64,000 nt of DNA from Symsagittifera roscoffensis (taxonomy: Eukaryota; Xenacoelomorpha; Acoela; Convolutidae). The stretch covers positions 6,486,411 through 6,550,410 of the forward strand of contig NC_087064.1 of assembly GCF_963678635.1 (NCBI RefSeq), read 5' to 3'. Numbering within the stretch: position 1 is the first letter of the stretch; each line of letters opens with the position of its first letter. The position numbers were made by a program, and so were the translations under genes. The notes beneath the pieces are model-generated. The model made no database searches and had not been told where the DNA came from. It saw nothing but the letters and a program-made list of their open reading frames with translations. Below, in pieces: positions 50,367 through 61,474 of the stretch.

Positions 50367-50728
50367 TTAAACTTTCGTGTCTGGAAACTCGTCCAGATTT
50401 GAGAGATTCCGTCTGTAGTTTTTCTTTTCCAAAGCCCACCTAACAGTCGTTGAAAGCAACCAGGAAAAGGAAAAAGCAATAACCAAAAAACCGCCGTAAA
50501 ATATCCCGTCTTCGAAGCTTCCAAAGTAGTCGCGGAACGCTCCGCCGACCGGAGGTCCAATGAAAAGACCGAGGAACTCGAATGAAGTCAGGATTCCACC
50601 GATAGCGCCGGAAGTTGATAGGTCGCGTGTCTTGGTGATAATTTTGGCTTTTTCGGCTTCCTCGGTGACTGCCAGTTGGTCCAGGACTAAACCAGGCGAT
50701 AGAAAAATGCCAGCCATGGAGAGGGTAG
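50367..50728 (-). CDS. MFS transporter exon 6 (last)
   Basis: Acceptor GCTTTTCAG|CT; stop TAA at 50369-50367. It encodes ATLSMAGIFLSPGLVLDQLA, a polar loop, the GX8GX3GPX2GG segment, a last membrane helix (FLVIAFSFSWLLSTTV) and a basic tail. Confidence 0.88.
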
Positions 50729-53700
50729 CTGAAAAGCAAATTAAATGAAAGTAAGATATCAAGTAGTAGAGCACAGAATTTTCCGAAAACAGAAACCCAA
50801 GTAAAGTATACTGAGTTAAGTATACTTTAAGAATTTAATATATCCGCCCCTGCTTTTATGTTAGGGAAATTCTTTAGTAGATACCATAGGGGTGGGTGTT
50901 GTTAATTAGAACCAAAGAATTATAATTCTTCGGATCTAGTTAACAACGGCCACCTCTATGGTATCTACTAAAGAATTTCCTTAACATAAAAGCAGTAAAT
51001 TTGCAGAAGAGGTTTATTTTATTATTTTTATTTCGATTTTTGCTGCCTTCTGATTTTGCTGCCTTCGAATATTCGACTAACTTAACCTTCTTAACAATTG
51101 CCCCCCTATCTTAAAAGGGGAGCGGGGGTAATTGGGAATAAGTTAACATCCTCCCCCCTAAACACGTTTAGGGGGGAGGATGTTAACTTGATCCGGTAAT
51201 TGTTGCATAGATCCAATACTTTTTCCAAAACGTCCGGAACATAAGTAATATACAGAAAAGTTCTAATATATAACATGGCGCCGTCATTTAAGCTTATCAG
51301 ACCGAATCATAAAAGCTCAATGAGCCTAAAAAACTTATTTTTTATGCTAAACCAACCTGCAAGAAGCCAAGCATTCGGCTCAATTCCCAGTATGTTCTGA
51401 ATCGGCTTAATGGGACCCATAAAAGCAGGCACAGGTGAAAAGAGAACTAGCGACCCCAACAGAATCACTTTACGTCTCAGAGGAGTGGTTCCCATAACCT
51501 TCCAAGGAACAGCCATAACAGCTATTGCAATGTATGCCAGAGCCACGATTCCACCTATGGTCGGAAAGCTGAGGTCGAAGGATTTTAGTCTGGTGCTGAG
51601 AATCGGCTGGTTGAACGCCAGAGTCATGTATCGGAAAAAGTGGCTGAGGAGAAGAAAGCGGATCTCTGAGGAGCTGAGAAGGTCTACCAGGAACTTCCAC
51701 TGTTGATTGGGTTTGGGCGACTTAAGAGTCTCCAGTTCCTGCAGCTCTTCGACACTTTTGATTGAGCGAGAAGTCCCCAGCTAAAGGACAAACATAATCA
51801 ATTAAAACGTTTTTTTTTTTTTCTACAAGTATCTGAAATTTGGGAAGGTTCGACACCTCAGCGCAAGCAAAAACATTAAAATAAAAATGAATAACGTTTT
51901 ATTTACAATTCTGAATTTATTAATTACAGGCGCTTGTAAAGTTACACTTCAAATCAAACCTCAAGAACCCATTTGAAATTTTTGATAGGTAATAAATAGT
52001 GGATTCTATTTATTTGTTGCTGTGTTTCAAACATGACCAAACAAAGATAGATTCGCATCAGCGGTTACGTATCCAGAATGATTATCCAGAATGACTGGTA
52101 TTAATACATGACATTACTAAAGTATAACAAGAAGATGTTAAGAAAAGTGTTCACTTCTTCGTGCAGCTGTCGGAGCACCCTGGGAATCCAGAAGTAGCAG
52201 ACTACTCCCCACCCCAATTCCAGTCCCCCCACAGTCAACACACACATGGCAAGTCCCCCCACCATGTATAACACACCCGCTATCACAAACGCCAACACAG
52301 TGCCTAGAAAAGTTACACACATCACAATTGAAGTCTCATTGAAAGAAGAGCTGATTGTCAGTTCGCGACCGACAACTCGTAGCCCAGCCCAGATACGAGC
52401 CTAAATCGAGCAAACAATTCTTGGATCGCGTTCATCACAAAGTGAAATGAACAGCAATCGCTTTTAGCATACCTTCATAGCAGGGGCGAATTTAGAGGGA
52501 GGGGAGGGGGTCAAGGTTTCCACCTCCTCATCAACTAAAAGGGGTCCTCCCTTTGGTACTATTTTATGCATCCATTTTCGGCCGCCCAAAACGGAATTTT
52601 TGACCTGTTTCTCCAGCGGCGCTATAATTTTTTTAAATCAAAAACGTTTTTTATACTGTTCTGGGAGGACTGGAAAAATCAATTTGGTCGACCTAAAAAA
52701 AGATGGACAAAATTTTTAATTTTTTTTTTGAAAATCAGCCTCTTTTTCCCTCGAGAAAATCTTTGATCGGTTCCTGCTTCATAGCATATCTAAGATCATC
52801 TTCATTTAAAAAAATAACGGATTATACTTGATTTAATTTTTTTCTCTTTTTCCTGCCGCATTTAATTTAAGACCGATTTTTTTATAATAAATTATATATA
52901 AAAATTATATTGAAAATATTGACGTATTGAGTTTAACATTAAAGCGTTATTTCACCAGGGATCATATTTTTAGCAATGAAACTGGTTATTTTTGAAGTGA
53001 CGGGGGTCTGCTCTGCCAAATTGATTTAACTAAAATTGCAAGAGAATGTAATGGAGAGTTCATATTTATTGTAAATTTTATGTCATTTAGTCTGAAAAAC
53101 GGAAAAACTCGCACCAGTTTTTCTCGAAACAGACTACTTTTTTTGAAATTTTTGGGCCCCGAATGTCGGCTGAAATGGCTTCAATCTGATACCTGACTTG
53201 ACTATATACATGATTAATGTGACTTAGTTAAAATCTGGAGGGGGCGGGCGGAATCTATAGCTAGTCCATAATTCCTTCCGTTGACGCGGTCGGGCACGCA
53301 AAGCAGTTATGCTTATTTATCATATTGGTCATAAAAATCGACACTTATGTCGAACATCACAACCCGCGCTTGCTTTAGTAAAAGTATCTTATGAAAAGCG
53401 AAAACAACCTCGTCTTCGACGAAAACAAGCTCATCATCATTGATAAGATTGAGCCTTAAATTTGAAAAAAAAAGTTCTGAAAAAAATAAACAACGTAGTA
53501 TAAAAATTCTCGACGTTAAAAATGAAATTTCAAATATGTTACGAATATTTTGTCTGAGTTTGAGGGACTGCTTAATCGATTTGTCAACTTACCCAATGTG
53601 TACGCGATGGTCTCGATTGATTTGGCCTTGGTAATCTGGTGGTTCTCGTACTCTGCAATCACCAGTGCATTGGTCGAGGTCATGCTACACGCCAGTCCAA

Positions 53701-56700
53701 TTCCACTAAATAAACGTGTACTAACCATTTTATAACTTCTAAAAAAATATAATTTTCAACTTCTAAAAAAAACGTAATAACTTTCAACAAAAACAAAATT
53801 TATAACTTCTTAAAAAACATCATTTATAACTTCTAAAAAATATATTAACTTCTAAAAAAAACAATTTGTGTAATTAAGCAAATTTGTCAGATTTTTCTCA
53901 TGATCACAAGGTCGCTTATAAAAATGTTGTCAAATTTTTATTAATGGATGTACTCTTTACGGCCTATTAATGCACCCCTCCCCCCTTGAAAAAGTACGGT
54001 TTCGATAAGTTAAATTGATCCAATAAGTTGATTAACCGTAAAGTAGAAAGTTAGTTGGAGACAATGAAATGGCGGTCAACCAAAGGTGACAGACAACTCC
54101 GAAGGTTAAATACTAGTTAGTGCCAGACAGATAGATAAATTAAATAGCAACAATTAGAATGAAACTAGGTTCGAAAGATGAACTAATTTAGATACTATGA
54201 CATTCCCCTTCTTGTAAGAAGTGATGACTTAATTTAAGTACTTAATGAAATGTCGTTGTATGAATGAAATAAGTTAACGACGAGTTTTAACTAGAGTTTT
54301 GTTTACTAACTGCGACCACTTTTTAAACTTAAACAGTTGAGTTTTTGCCGCTTCACGGCATGCCCTATCCCTGGACGTTAGAATGTTTTAAGTTTTGTTT
54401 TTCATGTTTTTCCTCTTCTTTATTTTGTTCCTGATTTTTCCGCTTTTTGAATGTTGTCAATCATGACTGCCCCCATCTTGGTCACTGCTGTGCGCTTCCT
54501 GCCCGACCGTCTTGAGCTGGTCTCGTCCAATGAGCTCGAATCTTTGCTTGAATATGAAACAAGCCGTTGTTTCCTGCCCCGCTTTTTCCCTCCAGTTTGT
54601 GGATTTTGTGCTACTTCGCGCTCCGTCTTTAGTGGTGTATTTTCCGTGGTGTCGTCTTTCCTCCGGTTGGTCTCGATTTCCGCCTCTCGTGCAATCGTAT
54701 ACTCTGTCGCCGTCTCGTAATCACTCGGTCGAATCGTTATCGTCTCCGTCGGTACTTGATATTGTCCCCCATTAGACGTTCCTTGTCTCTCCCCTTCAAC
54801 ATCCGCTCCCGGGTTGCCCGCATTCGTCGTCTCGATAGCTTGTCTTGTCGTTGCCAGCGGTAAATAGTCATCCTCGTCCGATTCCGAATCCTCCACATTG
54901 TCCCTGATTTGGAGTTTAGATCGTTTTCCTACGGTGCGTTGGTAGGTTCCCGCGGTGCCTTTTGAGCTGCTTGGTTGGTTCGCCAATAACTTCCGTTTCA
55001 GGTCCTACGGCGTTGGTGGTGCAGCGATTTGGCCCGGCGCCCTTTTCTTCTGAATAGTCGTCCATTTCAGTGCTACTCCCGCTTTTCTAAGCACAGCACC
55101 ATTACTCATTTTAATAGTATGTTCACTCTGATTTATTATACTGGATTTCAATGGTTTATACCTATTCAGATTTTGCTCTCCTGTCCGCTGCATTACTACC
55201 ACTGGTGGTATTGAGGCTGGTTCATCCAACGCCCGAACAATCCCGGGTTCATTGTCCTGATTAGCAATCTGATCATCAACCAGTCTCATTGGGTGGCGCC
55301 TGTTATTCACATCATATTCCGTATCAGATTGGACTCCCCAGTTCGTGTCCATCGGTTCTGGCATCGCTTGAGTGTTCGGGTCTCGTTTATTTAAACAGGC
55401 AGATTTTGAGCGTATTACGTTTTCCCAATTTAGATTTCTTAATGATGGCTTTTTGGTCAAGTTCCTGAGGACCGTGTTAGCTTCCCGACCGTGGTGCGCT
55501 TCAAACGTTGTTATGTTCAGTGTGGCGTTTTTGGCGAATCTTAAAGCACTGAGGGCCCTTTCAACCATCCGATCCAAGGGTTCCGATTTTCCTCGCTGGA
55601 CATAAAGTTCGTTCCGTGGTCAACTCGGATTTGTCGCGGAACTCCGTGGGCATGGATGTATGCTTTTAAAATTTTTACGATTTTGTCCGACCGATTTGAA
55701 TTACACACCATAGCCGATGGCCAACAAGAAAACCGATCCACGGCCACAAGAACATACTTTTTGTATTCCTTTAAATAATTGATTGGCCTCCAAAAGTCTA
55801 ATTGAACCGATTCATTCGGTTCTTTGTGCTCAGGTATTTTCCTACATCCCCTTACGAACACATGTTTTTCAAATTCTTACCAGCTTTTGTGCATTCTTGA
55901 CAATTTCCTGCAATTTTTGCTAAGCTGCGGAACATGTACGGGTACCAGATGTCTTTGGCCGCGTCATACATACTCGATTTCCTATGGTGATAATAGTGCA
56001 ATTTGATATTCACCGCCGCTTGCAAAGTGTTTGTTATGACTAGTCTCTCATCCATCCATCAGCATCCGTCTTTCACATGAAAATCCTAAGTGTACTGGGC
56101 ATAATACTTGCTCATTACTGCAATTTCGTGTGTAAATGTGGGTCTTTGCACTTATTCATTTCAATGATTGCTTGGAGTTGAGGATCTGAACTATACTGCG
56201 ATTCAATAAATCGAAGATTAAACAGTTCTGGAAGGGCGGTTTGTTTACTAACCACTTTGCAATTTCTCGGAATAACCGACATAACGCAATTTTCCGGATT
56301 AAACGGTGGATAACTTTTGCCGGGATAAACCGTAGGAATGGAAATAATGGTGTCACTCTTAGTGCTCCGGTTTCTGTGGTGACTGCTTGCATATCCTGGT
56401 CGATATCCTCTATTTCATCGCTTCTACTAATGCTGGGGTGTCGTTCCAATAATTTTTTAATCTTTCGTTCATTAATTAAAATTGGATTTTGAATGTTGAA
56501 TGTTTGTACTTGAGTTTGAGGAACCAAAATCTGTCTCAATAATAGTCTCAATTGAATTTTCACTAGGCTTAATTGACCTGCCGGAAATGCAATTCGTCGC
56601 TCTGTGATTGGTCCATTGTCCACCGCATGATCGATCGCTACCGGCTGTTTGATATCCGATATATTACAAACGCGTTTAATATTATTAGTCTTTGGAGACT

Positions 56701-59700
56701 CGAGTCCGGGTTTGTGCTCCACTTGAAAATCAAACGGTATAAGACGATCTAACCATCTGGTTAATCTACTAAACATCGTCTTGTTCTTTTTGTTGTTCGC
56801 ATTTAGCAACGATACAAGAGCTTTATGGTCCGTAACGATTAAAATTTTTCTCCCCAACACATAGTTTTGGAAATACTCCGCCCCCCACACAACTTTAGCA
56901 TCTCTAATTCGTTTGTAGAATACTTTTTCTCCACCTCGTTTAAATACCGGGATGCGAAGGATATCGGCCTCCAACCGTCGGAATTTAATTGTTCAAGAAC
57001 CGCACCGAGCCCGTTATGACTAGCGTCACAGACAATCCTCGTGTCACGGTGTATGTCAAAATGCCGAAGTTCCACTATGTTTGCCTCCGGCTTTTTTTAG
57101 ACTCTCGAATGAGATTTGACAATCACTAGTCCAAATATATTTATTCTTTCTGCTTAATAAAGGGCGTAACGAGGCTGACAATTCCGCGAGTGCTCGGAGG
57201 TATTTGTGTAGGCAATGAATGGAGCCCATAAAAGATTTTAGCTGAGACACTGTTTTAGGTGCTCTTAGAGACTCGATCGGTTCCGTTTTTCGGATTAGCG
57301 GCGTAATTCCGGTGTAAGTTATTTTATGCCCCAACCATTCACATTCTTTCCGCGCGAATTGATATTTAGTAAGTTTAAGCGACATATTTTCTCGATCTAA
57401 CAACCGCAAAATTTTCTCGGCCGCCGAGATTTGCTCAATTTCCGTGCCTTTGATGACAACCAAGATGTCATCAATGAGGGCGAGTGCCTGTGGAAATTCC
57501 GAGAGGATTGTATCCATTACTCTTCGGAATTCCGCTGGCATGGTTGTGAGGCCGTAAAACCCCGTTCGAGTTCGAAAACGATACGTGCCTGTTGATTTTC
57601 CTCCCACTAGCGAAAAATTGCATTGGACGCTCGTTTTCGGACTAAGTGGTAGTTGACCGTACGCATACGTAAGGTCAATTATAGAAAGTTATACTTCCCC
57701 TGGTTTTCGTTCGCTTATCGTTTGTCCTACAGTATCCCTGAGCTCTTCAAAATTAGGCATTTGATATTTATTCATGTGAACTTGTTTGTTCAGCTCCCTG
57801 GATTCTAGCGCTAATTTTACTGATCCATCTTTTTTCACTGTTATTACAATTGGAGAGACAAAGTACTTATCCGAACATTCTTCCAGTTTTTCGTTATGCC
57901 CTTGCTGCAAAAATTTACTAATTTCCTTACCAACCTTATCTTGCAATGTGATCGGCACTCTCCGTCCTTTTTGTTGAATCGGCAATAGCGTTTCAAAAAA
58001 TTCCGCCTGTACCACATAATTCTTAATTTTTGAAAAAGATTGTTAAATTGCTTACTGAAATAAGTCTGCCAGCGATCTAATGAATCCTCCTCTCCTGTTG
58101 TTTTGGCCCCCGGTCGTTCTCCTTGAACTGACATCACCTTCTCCTCCGGTGTTCTTTGCACTATCTGCAATCCCAGATTTGGCATCAGATCTCTCCCAAC
58201 AATCGACGGTCTGTTTCCTCCTATTACTTTGATGTTCGCGTCAGCCACCCATCCGTTCGTCTCCAATGATACTTCATCGTTCCTAGCAGCCTTAAAGGAT
58301 TGTTTCCGTAATCCCTGAACTCGTCGTCTTCCGGTTCTAGCGCCTTCACGTTTACGCCTGCGGTGCCCAACCTCCGTTTCAGCTCTCCAACTGTGAATAT
58401 TGAGATCGGTGATCCGCTATCTATCCAGACGTTCGTTTGCTTACAATTTATATTAATTGGTAGTCGAGCGCCGGCCACTTTCAATTCAGTTTCCCTCCGA
58501 GATTTGATAGCCATTACAACATAGTCTCCTGAGCTGTCCGAATCCCACGATCGTTGCCTCTTTTCTGGTGTGTTAACCCATCCGACTGAATTTTCATGTT
58601 GCGAATAGGTACCCTCAGCGTCGCCTATCTCACTGGCATCCACATTCTCCTGGTTTTGAATTAGTCAAACGGCAGGTCTTCCCCGGTTAGTCCGCTTTCC
58701 GCGACAAGTTTTCTCGTTTTTCCCGACAAGTAATGTCTGTCTTTCGGCAGAAATTACAGTTGCATTTTTGGCTGGGCATCTTGTGAGATGTTTCTGAGTA
58801 AAATTGAGTTGGTGCTCCCCCTCTCATGTCTGCTCGACCCCTGAACGACCCAAGTCCGCGCTGCCTATTATTTCGATATCCTCCTCGGATTGTCCCTAAG
58901 TTTGAAACGCTTTTTCCGGTTTTATTTGAAACGCTCCAGTTCCACCGGTGGTGCCGCTGGTTGTTGCTGCCCCGGTGGCCGATCCATATGATTTAGCATA
59001 CTTATATCCACGCTCATATGACAACGCAATAAGGTACACCTCCTCGGGTGTCTTTGTTGAACGGCATAGCTCGTTCTGTGCCTCTCTATTATTCACGTTC
59101 ACAATGAATACATCCCGCCGTTCCAAAATTGCATCGGGCGGCCAGTCCGCTTAAAACTGAGTGGAACTGTTCGAAGGATTCTCCAATGTGTTGTTTCCGT
59201 GCCAATAATTGGAATGTTTCATAGGTTTCACTCCGTTCTTTCTTAAACGCCGTTTCTATGGCATCTAATACCCTAGAATACCGGGTTGTAGACAGATCCA
59301 GATGTGGCCTCCTCTTATGCAATTCATCTTGTCCTTTCTCCCCCAGACAAAAGTACAAGTTCGAGATTAGAGTTTGCTCCGACGTCAGTCGATTTTTCCC
59401 GTCTAACGCCTCCGGTAGTGCCGTAATCTGCGCTGCGGTTAACGTACTGGCGTTGTAAAAATTTCTCGGATTGATGCTGTATTTAGCTACTATCCCCCAT
59501 TGAAATCGGTTAAACCAAAACTTCTATAGCATTGGTGGCTCTGCGAACATTGAGGGCCAAAATGATGTAATCTCCAGTGGGTTTTTTCCCCCACTGTGTC
59601 CTGTTGGCTGCGCCATGAGAAAGTACGGTTTCGATAAGTTAAATTGATCCAATAAGTTGAGTAACTGTAAAGTAGAAAGTTAGTCGCAGACAATGAAATG

Positions 59701-61413
59701 GCGGTCAATCAAAGGTGACAGACAACTCCGAAGGTTAAATGCTAGTTAGCGCCAGACAGATAGATAAATTAAATAGCAACAATTAGAATGAAACTGGACT
59801 CGAAAGATGAACTAATTTTGATACTATGACACCCTGGAGAAATTTGACCCCTTCATTGTTCAAAGAAACCCCCCAAAGGTACCATTTTACAACATCAATT
59901 CTTGAAGGATTAATTTTTTTTTAGAATTTTGGCGCCAACATATACTAATTTTAAAGAGAAAGCGCGCATCCAAAACGCAAATTTCAGTCACAACCTTCCT
60001 AAGAGTGCCCAAAAATGCCCCGCTTGGACATTGATTTTGTTCAGCCTTTAGAAAAATTTTAGGGTAAGTCAGCCAAAAAGGATATCTCAAAATAGTACAA
60101 AAAGGGGATCCTTAGGGTCGGCATGGGGTCGACTCCCTGAATCCCTAAATCCGCCACTACATTAGGTCATTTTCCACCTGTATTTCACAAATTTGAGAGC
60201 GGCAAAAGTATTTTGGAAAAGTAGGTTCTTCGGGTGAAAACTGGAAAACTATTTTTTTTCTTAATATCCTTTGACGATCGGCCCGTGAAGGCGTCGAGTC
60301 GAGTTTATAATTGTTCCGTAAAATCACCCAGGTGCTAGAAAAGAATTACCTGACGGCGTAGCTGGCGGCGAATATGATGACGAAGGTCATGACGTAATCG
60401 GACAGAGCTGTGAGGGCGACTGCCATGATAGAGAGTGAGTGCGACACTATTCCGAACACGAGGAGTCGCTCGGCCGCGTTGTCGTTTCCGAACTTGGAGA
60501 ACGAGGCCGAGATGTAGAGTGACGTCACCCACGACACAGCTGTCTCGGTGGCTACAAAATTAGGGTTTAAATGATTTTCTGTGCTCATAATAGCTTGTGA
60601 ATCGAAACAGCTATAAAAAAGAGTTTGAAAAGAGCTAAAGGTGACTACTTGGAGCTGATTGTTTTAAATTATTGCGAGGAAGGATTGATATTATCTTGAC
60701 AGCAGGGGCATTCTAGGGGGAACAATATTCAATCGACCAAAAAATTTTCAGAAAGAACCATTTGGTGCCCATATACATTAATTTTTAGATGATTATATGA
60801 GCAGACCTCTAAACATACGCATAAACAAAATTTTGGAAAACTTTTGCTGTCTAAGTTGGGTATTTTTGCATTTTGACCAAAAGTTTTAGTTTTTCCTCAC
60901 TTGACAACAAATATAAAAAAAGGCTCTTTTCCACTGTTCACAACATTTCAAATTTTCCATTTTCTTAGTTGCTTTACGTGTTATTTCGGCTGAAATGCGT
61001 GATATTACGATCTTAAGTATGAAGAACAAATCTGTTCACAATAGTTAGTTTGTTCATCATGCCAAATATCAGTGGTTTCTGACAACGTTTAAAATAGTTT
61101 TGTAAAATTGGTTTTCAAATGGGTGGGGGGGGGGGGGGGGTGAAAAAGAGCTGAAATACGCATGAAAAGACAGTGTGACCTGTCAGAATTCCGACGGTAA
61201 CTGCCGACACATTGCGAGTGCTGGCCTCAATGGGCACTACTATGGACCCCCAGAAAGAGGCTATCTGGTTTAGGAATCTGGTGAGACAAATGATAGCGAG
61301 GAGCTGCCTTTGGGGTCCGGTCAGGTTCTCGTCTTTCATCACTGATCTAACGGAGAGCGAGCTGCCATCCACTCGTATTCTATCCAAACTCTTGCTTCTC
61401 GGCACTTTCAGCA
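50367..61413 (-). CDS. Six-exon major facilitator superfamily transporter
   Basis: Exons 61413-61180, 60551-60350, 53705-53593, 52303-52155, 51780-51357 and 50728-50367 have GT-AG borders and matching phases at every join. They give about 494 codons ending in TAA at 50367-50369. The product is a membrane protein of about 12 hydrophobic segments. The first exon has TM1 (LLAIICLTRFLNQIASFWGS). The last has GX8GX3GPX2GG (GILTSFEFLGLFIGPPVGG), the antiporter-type motif of MFS drug/vesicular transporters. A substrate cannot be assigned. The first exon follows TTTTCAG, so it may be trans-spliced, with the internal ATG at 61339 as start, or preceded by an unseen exon. A Ty3-like element lies in intron 2. 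Confidence 0.85.
50851..50994. repeat. Short palindromic (MITE-like) hairpin in intron 5
   Basis: The arms starting TGCTTTTATGTTAGGGAAAT and ending in its near-exact reverse complement run about 60 bp each around a small AT centre. The stretch TTCTTTAGTAGATACCATAG is perfectly mirrored. It lies in the intron between exons 5 and 6. No coding capacity. Confidence 0.8.
51141..51188. repeat. Perfect 23-bp inverted repeat with a 2-nt centre
   Basis: AGTTAACATCCTCCCCCCTA plus AAC at 51141-51163 is exactly mirrored at 51166-51188. Its half-motif GGGGAGGATGTTAACTTG also occurs at about 47190 and 47312, so it is a mobile or duplicated sequence. It lies in intron 5 of the MFS gene. Confidence 0.9.
51357..51780 (-). 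CDS. MFS transporter exon 5
   Basis: Acceptor GTCCTTTAG|CTG and donor GCAG|GTTGGT. It encodes the central cytosolic loop (charged, Glu/Leu-rich), then membrane segments including IRFLLLSHFFRYM, GGIVALAYIAIAVMAVP and VILLGSLVLFSPVPAF. Exits in phase 1. Confidence 0.88.
52155..52303 (-). CDS. MFS transporter exon 4
   Basis: Acceptor CTTTTCTAG|GC and donor GAAGAA|GTGAAC, exit phase 0. It encodes two membrane segments (TVLAFVIAGVLYMVGGL; VGGLELGWGVVCYFW), then a cytosolic-looking helix. Confidence 0.85.
52485..52770. repeat. Dispersed repeat copy D
   Basis: Begins near AGCAGGGGCGAATTTAGAGG and carries the family blocks GGGGTCCTCCCTTTGGTAC, ATGCATCCATTTTCGGC and CAATTTGGTCGACCTAAAAA. It is in intron 4, between exons 3 and 4 as numbered by the exon list... 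that is, between 53593 and 52303. Confidence 0.65.
53593..53705 (-). CDS. MFS transporter exon 3
   Basis: Acceptor TTTATTTAG|T and donor TTGG|GTAAGT. It encodes SGIGLACSMTSTNALVIAEY and a charged loop (ENHQITKAKSIE). The split Ser codon with exon 2 and the Gly codon with exon 4 both read sensibly. It is separated from exon 2 by a 6,644-bp intron. Confidence 0.85.
53987..54202 (-). repeat. 3' LTR of the second Ty3-like element
   Basis: Starts TGAAAAAGTACGG and ends ATACTATGACA on the + strand; collinear with 59616-59831 at a constant offset of 5629 with no indels. Confidence 0.92.
54203..54213 (-). promoter_or_regulatory. Polypurine tract of the second element
   Basis: The sense strand reads AAGAAGGGGAA directly before the 3' LTR, a typical plus-strand primer site. 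Confidence 0.8.
54420..55577 (-). pseudogene. Second element: integrase end and Pol C-terminal tail
   Basis: Reading from 55577, ALRFAKNATLNITTFEAHHG and TVLRNLTKKPSLRNLNW represent the end of the integrase catalytic domain, where capsid-like Ty3 elements have a conserved FEAHHG-type block. A long polar tail follows. A TAG at 55005-55007 interrupts the frame, which then continues in the same frame through a Ser/Asp/Glu-rich segment and an RSGRKR basic motif to 54420. No chromodomain is seen. Confidence 0.7.
55541..56055 (-). pseudogene. Second element: integrase finger and core
   Basis: Pieces in two frames show an HHCC finger (LHYYHHRKSSMYDAAKDIWYP with CQECTKAGKNL) and core motifs VQLDFWRPI (first Asp) and RVDHGTNFMSSEE (second Asp). 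The third acidic residue lies past a frame change near 55560. It would insert the cDNA in an intact copy. Confidence 0.75.
56156..57075 (-). pseudogene. Second element: RNase H and connection
   Basis: Contains IVCDASHNGLGAVLEQ (catalytic Asp), FASRYLNEVEKKYSTNELEM (Glu), ILIVTDHKALVSLL (Asp) and a linker with PGLESPKTNNIKR where the last acidic residue would be (the usual N-x-x-D-x-L-S-R). A frame change lies near 56900. A long region of unassigned sequence follows to 56156. Confidence 0.8.
57056..58015 (-). pseudogene. Second element: reverse transcriptase
   Basis: The N-part (57689-58015) has QQKGRRVPITLQDKVGKEI and YFVSPIVITVKKDGSVKLAL. The C-part (57056-57607) has GFYGLTTMPAEFRRVMD, LALIDDILVVIKG (the DD catalytic pair), CEWLGHKIT and the LKSFMGSIHCLHKYL thumb. 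About 80 bp between the parts is out of frame and contains the first catalytic Asp region. It cannot encode an active enzyme as it stands. Confidence 0.85.
58224..58643 (-). pseudogene. Second element: aspartic protease region
   Basis: NVWIDSGSPISIFTVGEL contains the DSG active-site triad, preceded by a hydrophobic strand and followed by a flap-like region; a frame change follows near 58240. Upstream in sense is an acidic Gag-protease linker. Confidence 0.7.
58650..59458 (-). pseudogene. Second element: Gag remnant
   Basis: Pieces 59089-59358 (YFCLGEKGQDELHKRRPH, AFKKERSETYETFQLLARKQ, the retrotransposon-Gag pattern) and 58896-59126 (ELCRSTKTPEEVYLIALSYE). They are followed by a degenerate Cys-rich nucleocapsid-like segment at about 58745 (CNCNFCRKTDITC). 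Frames change at about 59110 and 58890. Confidence 0.65.
59598..59615 (-). promoter_or_regulatory. Primer-binding site of the second element
   Basis: Directly after the 5' LTR, the sense strand reads TGGCGCAGCCAACAGGAC, starting with the TGG that pairs with a tRNA CCA end. The tRNA was not identified. Confidence 0.85.
59616..59831 (-). repeat. 5' LTR of the second Ty3-like element
   Basis: 216 bp from TGAGAAAGTACGG to ATACTATGACA, followed by CCCT, which matches the bases before the other LTR. Confidence 0.92.
59835..60162. repeat. Dispersed repeat copy E, reverse orientation
   Basis: Ends in CTGAATCCCTAAATCCGCCACTAC, the reverse complement of the CAGTGGCGGATTTAGG-type start seen in other copies. 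It contains GGATATCTCAAAATAGTAC and GGGGATCCTTAGGGTCGGCA, as in copy B. It lies in MFS intron 2, next to the second element. Confidence 0.6.
60350..60551 (-). CDS. MFS transporter exon 2
   Basis: Acceptor ATTTTGTAG|CC and donor GTCAG|GTAATT. It encodes two hydrophobic segments (WVTSLYISASFSKFG; IMAVALTALSDYVMTFVIIF) separated by a charged loop in the place of MFS motif A (FGNDNAAERLLVFG). Exits in phase 2. Confidence 0.85.
61125..61140 (+). repeat. Poly-G tract, 16 G
   Basis: Uninterrupted G16 preceded by GGGT, just inside the intron after MFS exon 1. Confidence 0.95.
61180..61413 (-). CDS. MFS transporter exon 1 (of those seen)
   Basis: Acceptor TTTTCAG at 61420-61414 and donor ACAG|GTCACA at 61180/61179. 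It encodes a basic N-terminus and the first membrane segment(s). The exon enters with two bases of a split codon, or is the 5' end after spliced-leader addition. It exits in phase 1. Confidence 0.8.
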
Positions 61414-61474
61414 CTGAAAAGTATATGTAACGTCCAACAAATATATATTAAACCCCCAATTTAATATGAGTTGT

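Larger units (their letters stand above)
53987..59831 (-). mobile_element. Second Ty3-like LTR retrotransposon, degenerate, in an MFS intron
   Basis: 5,845 bp between 216-bp LTRs (12 differences, about 94% identical), flanked on both sides by CCCT, a likely 4-bp target duplication. It has an intact-looking primer site and polypurine tract. The coding order, read on the minus strand, is Gag, protease, RT, RNase H, integrase, with many frame changes and stops. It is clearly older than the giant element and lies in the same orientation as the host gene. Confidence 0.9.

Noticed and set aside
54420-54986. Separate gene with its own start downstream of the second element's integrase
   Set aside because: It is in the same frame as the integrase tail, separated only by a TAG, and its first codon is a TTG.
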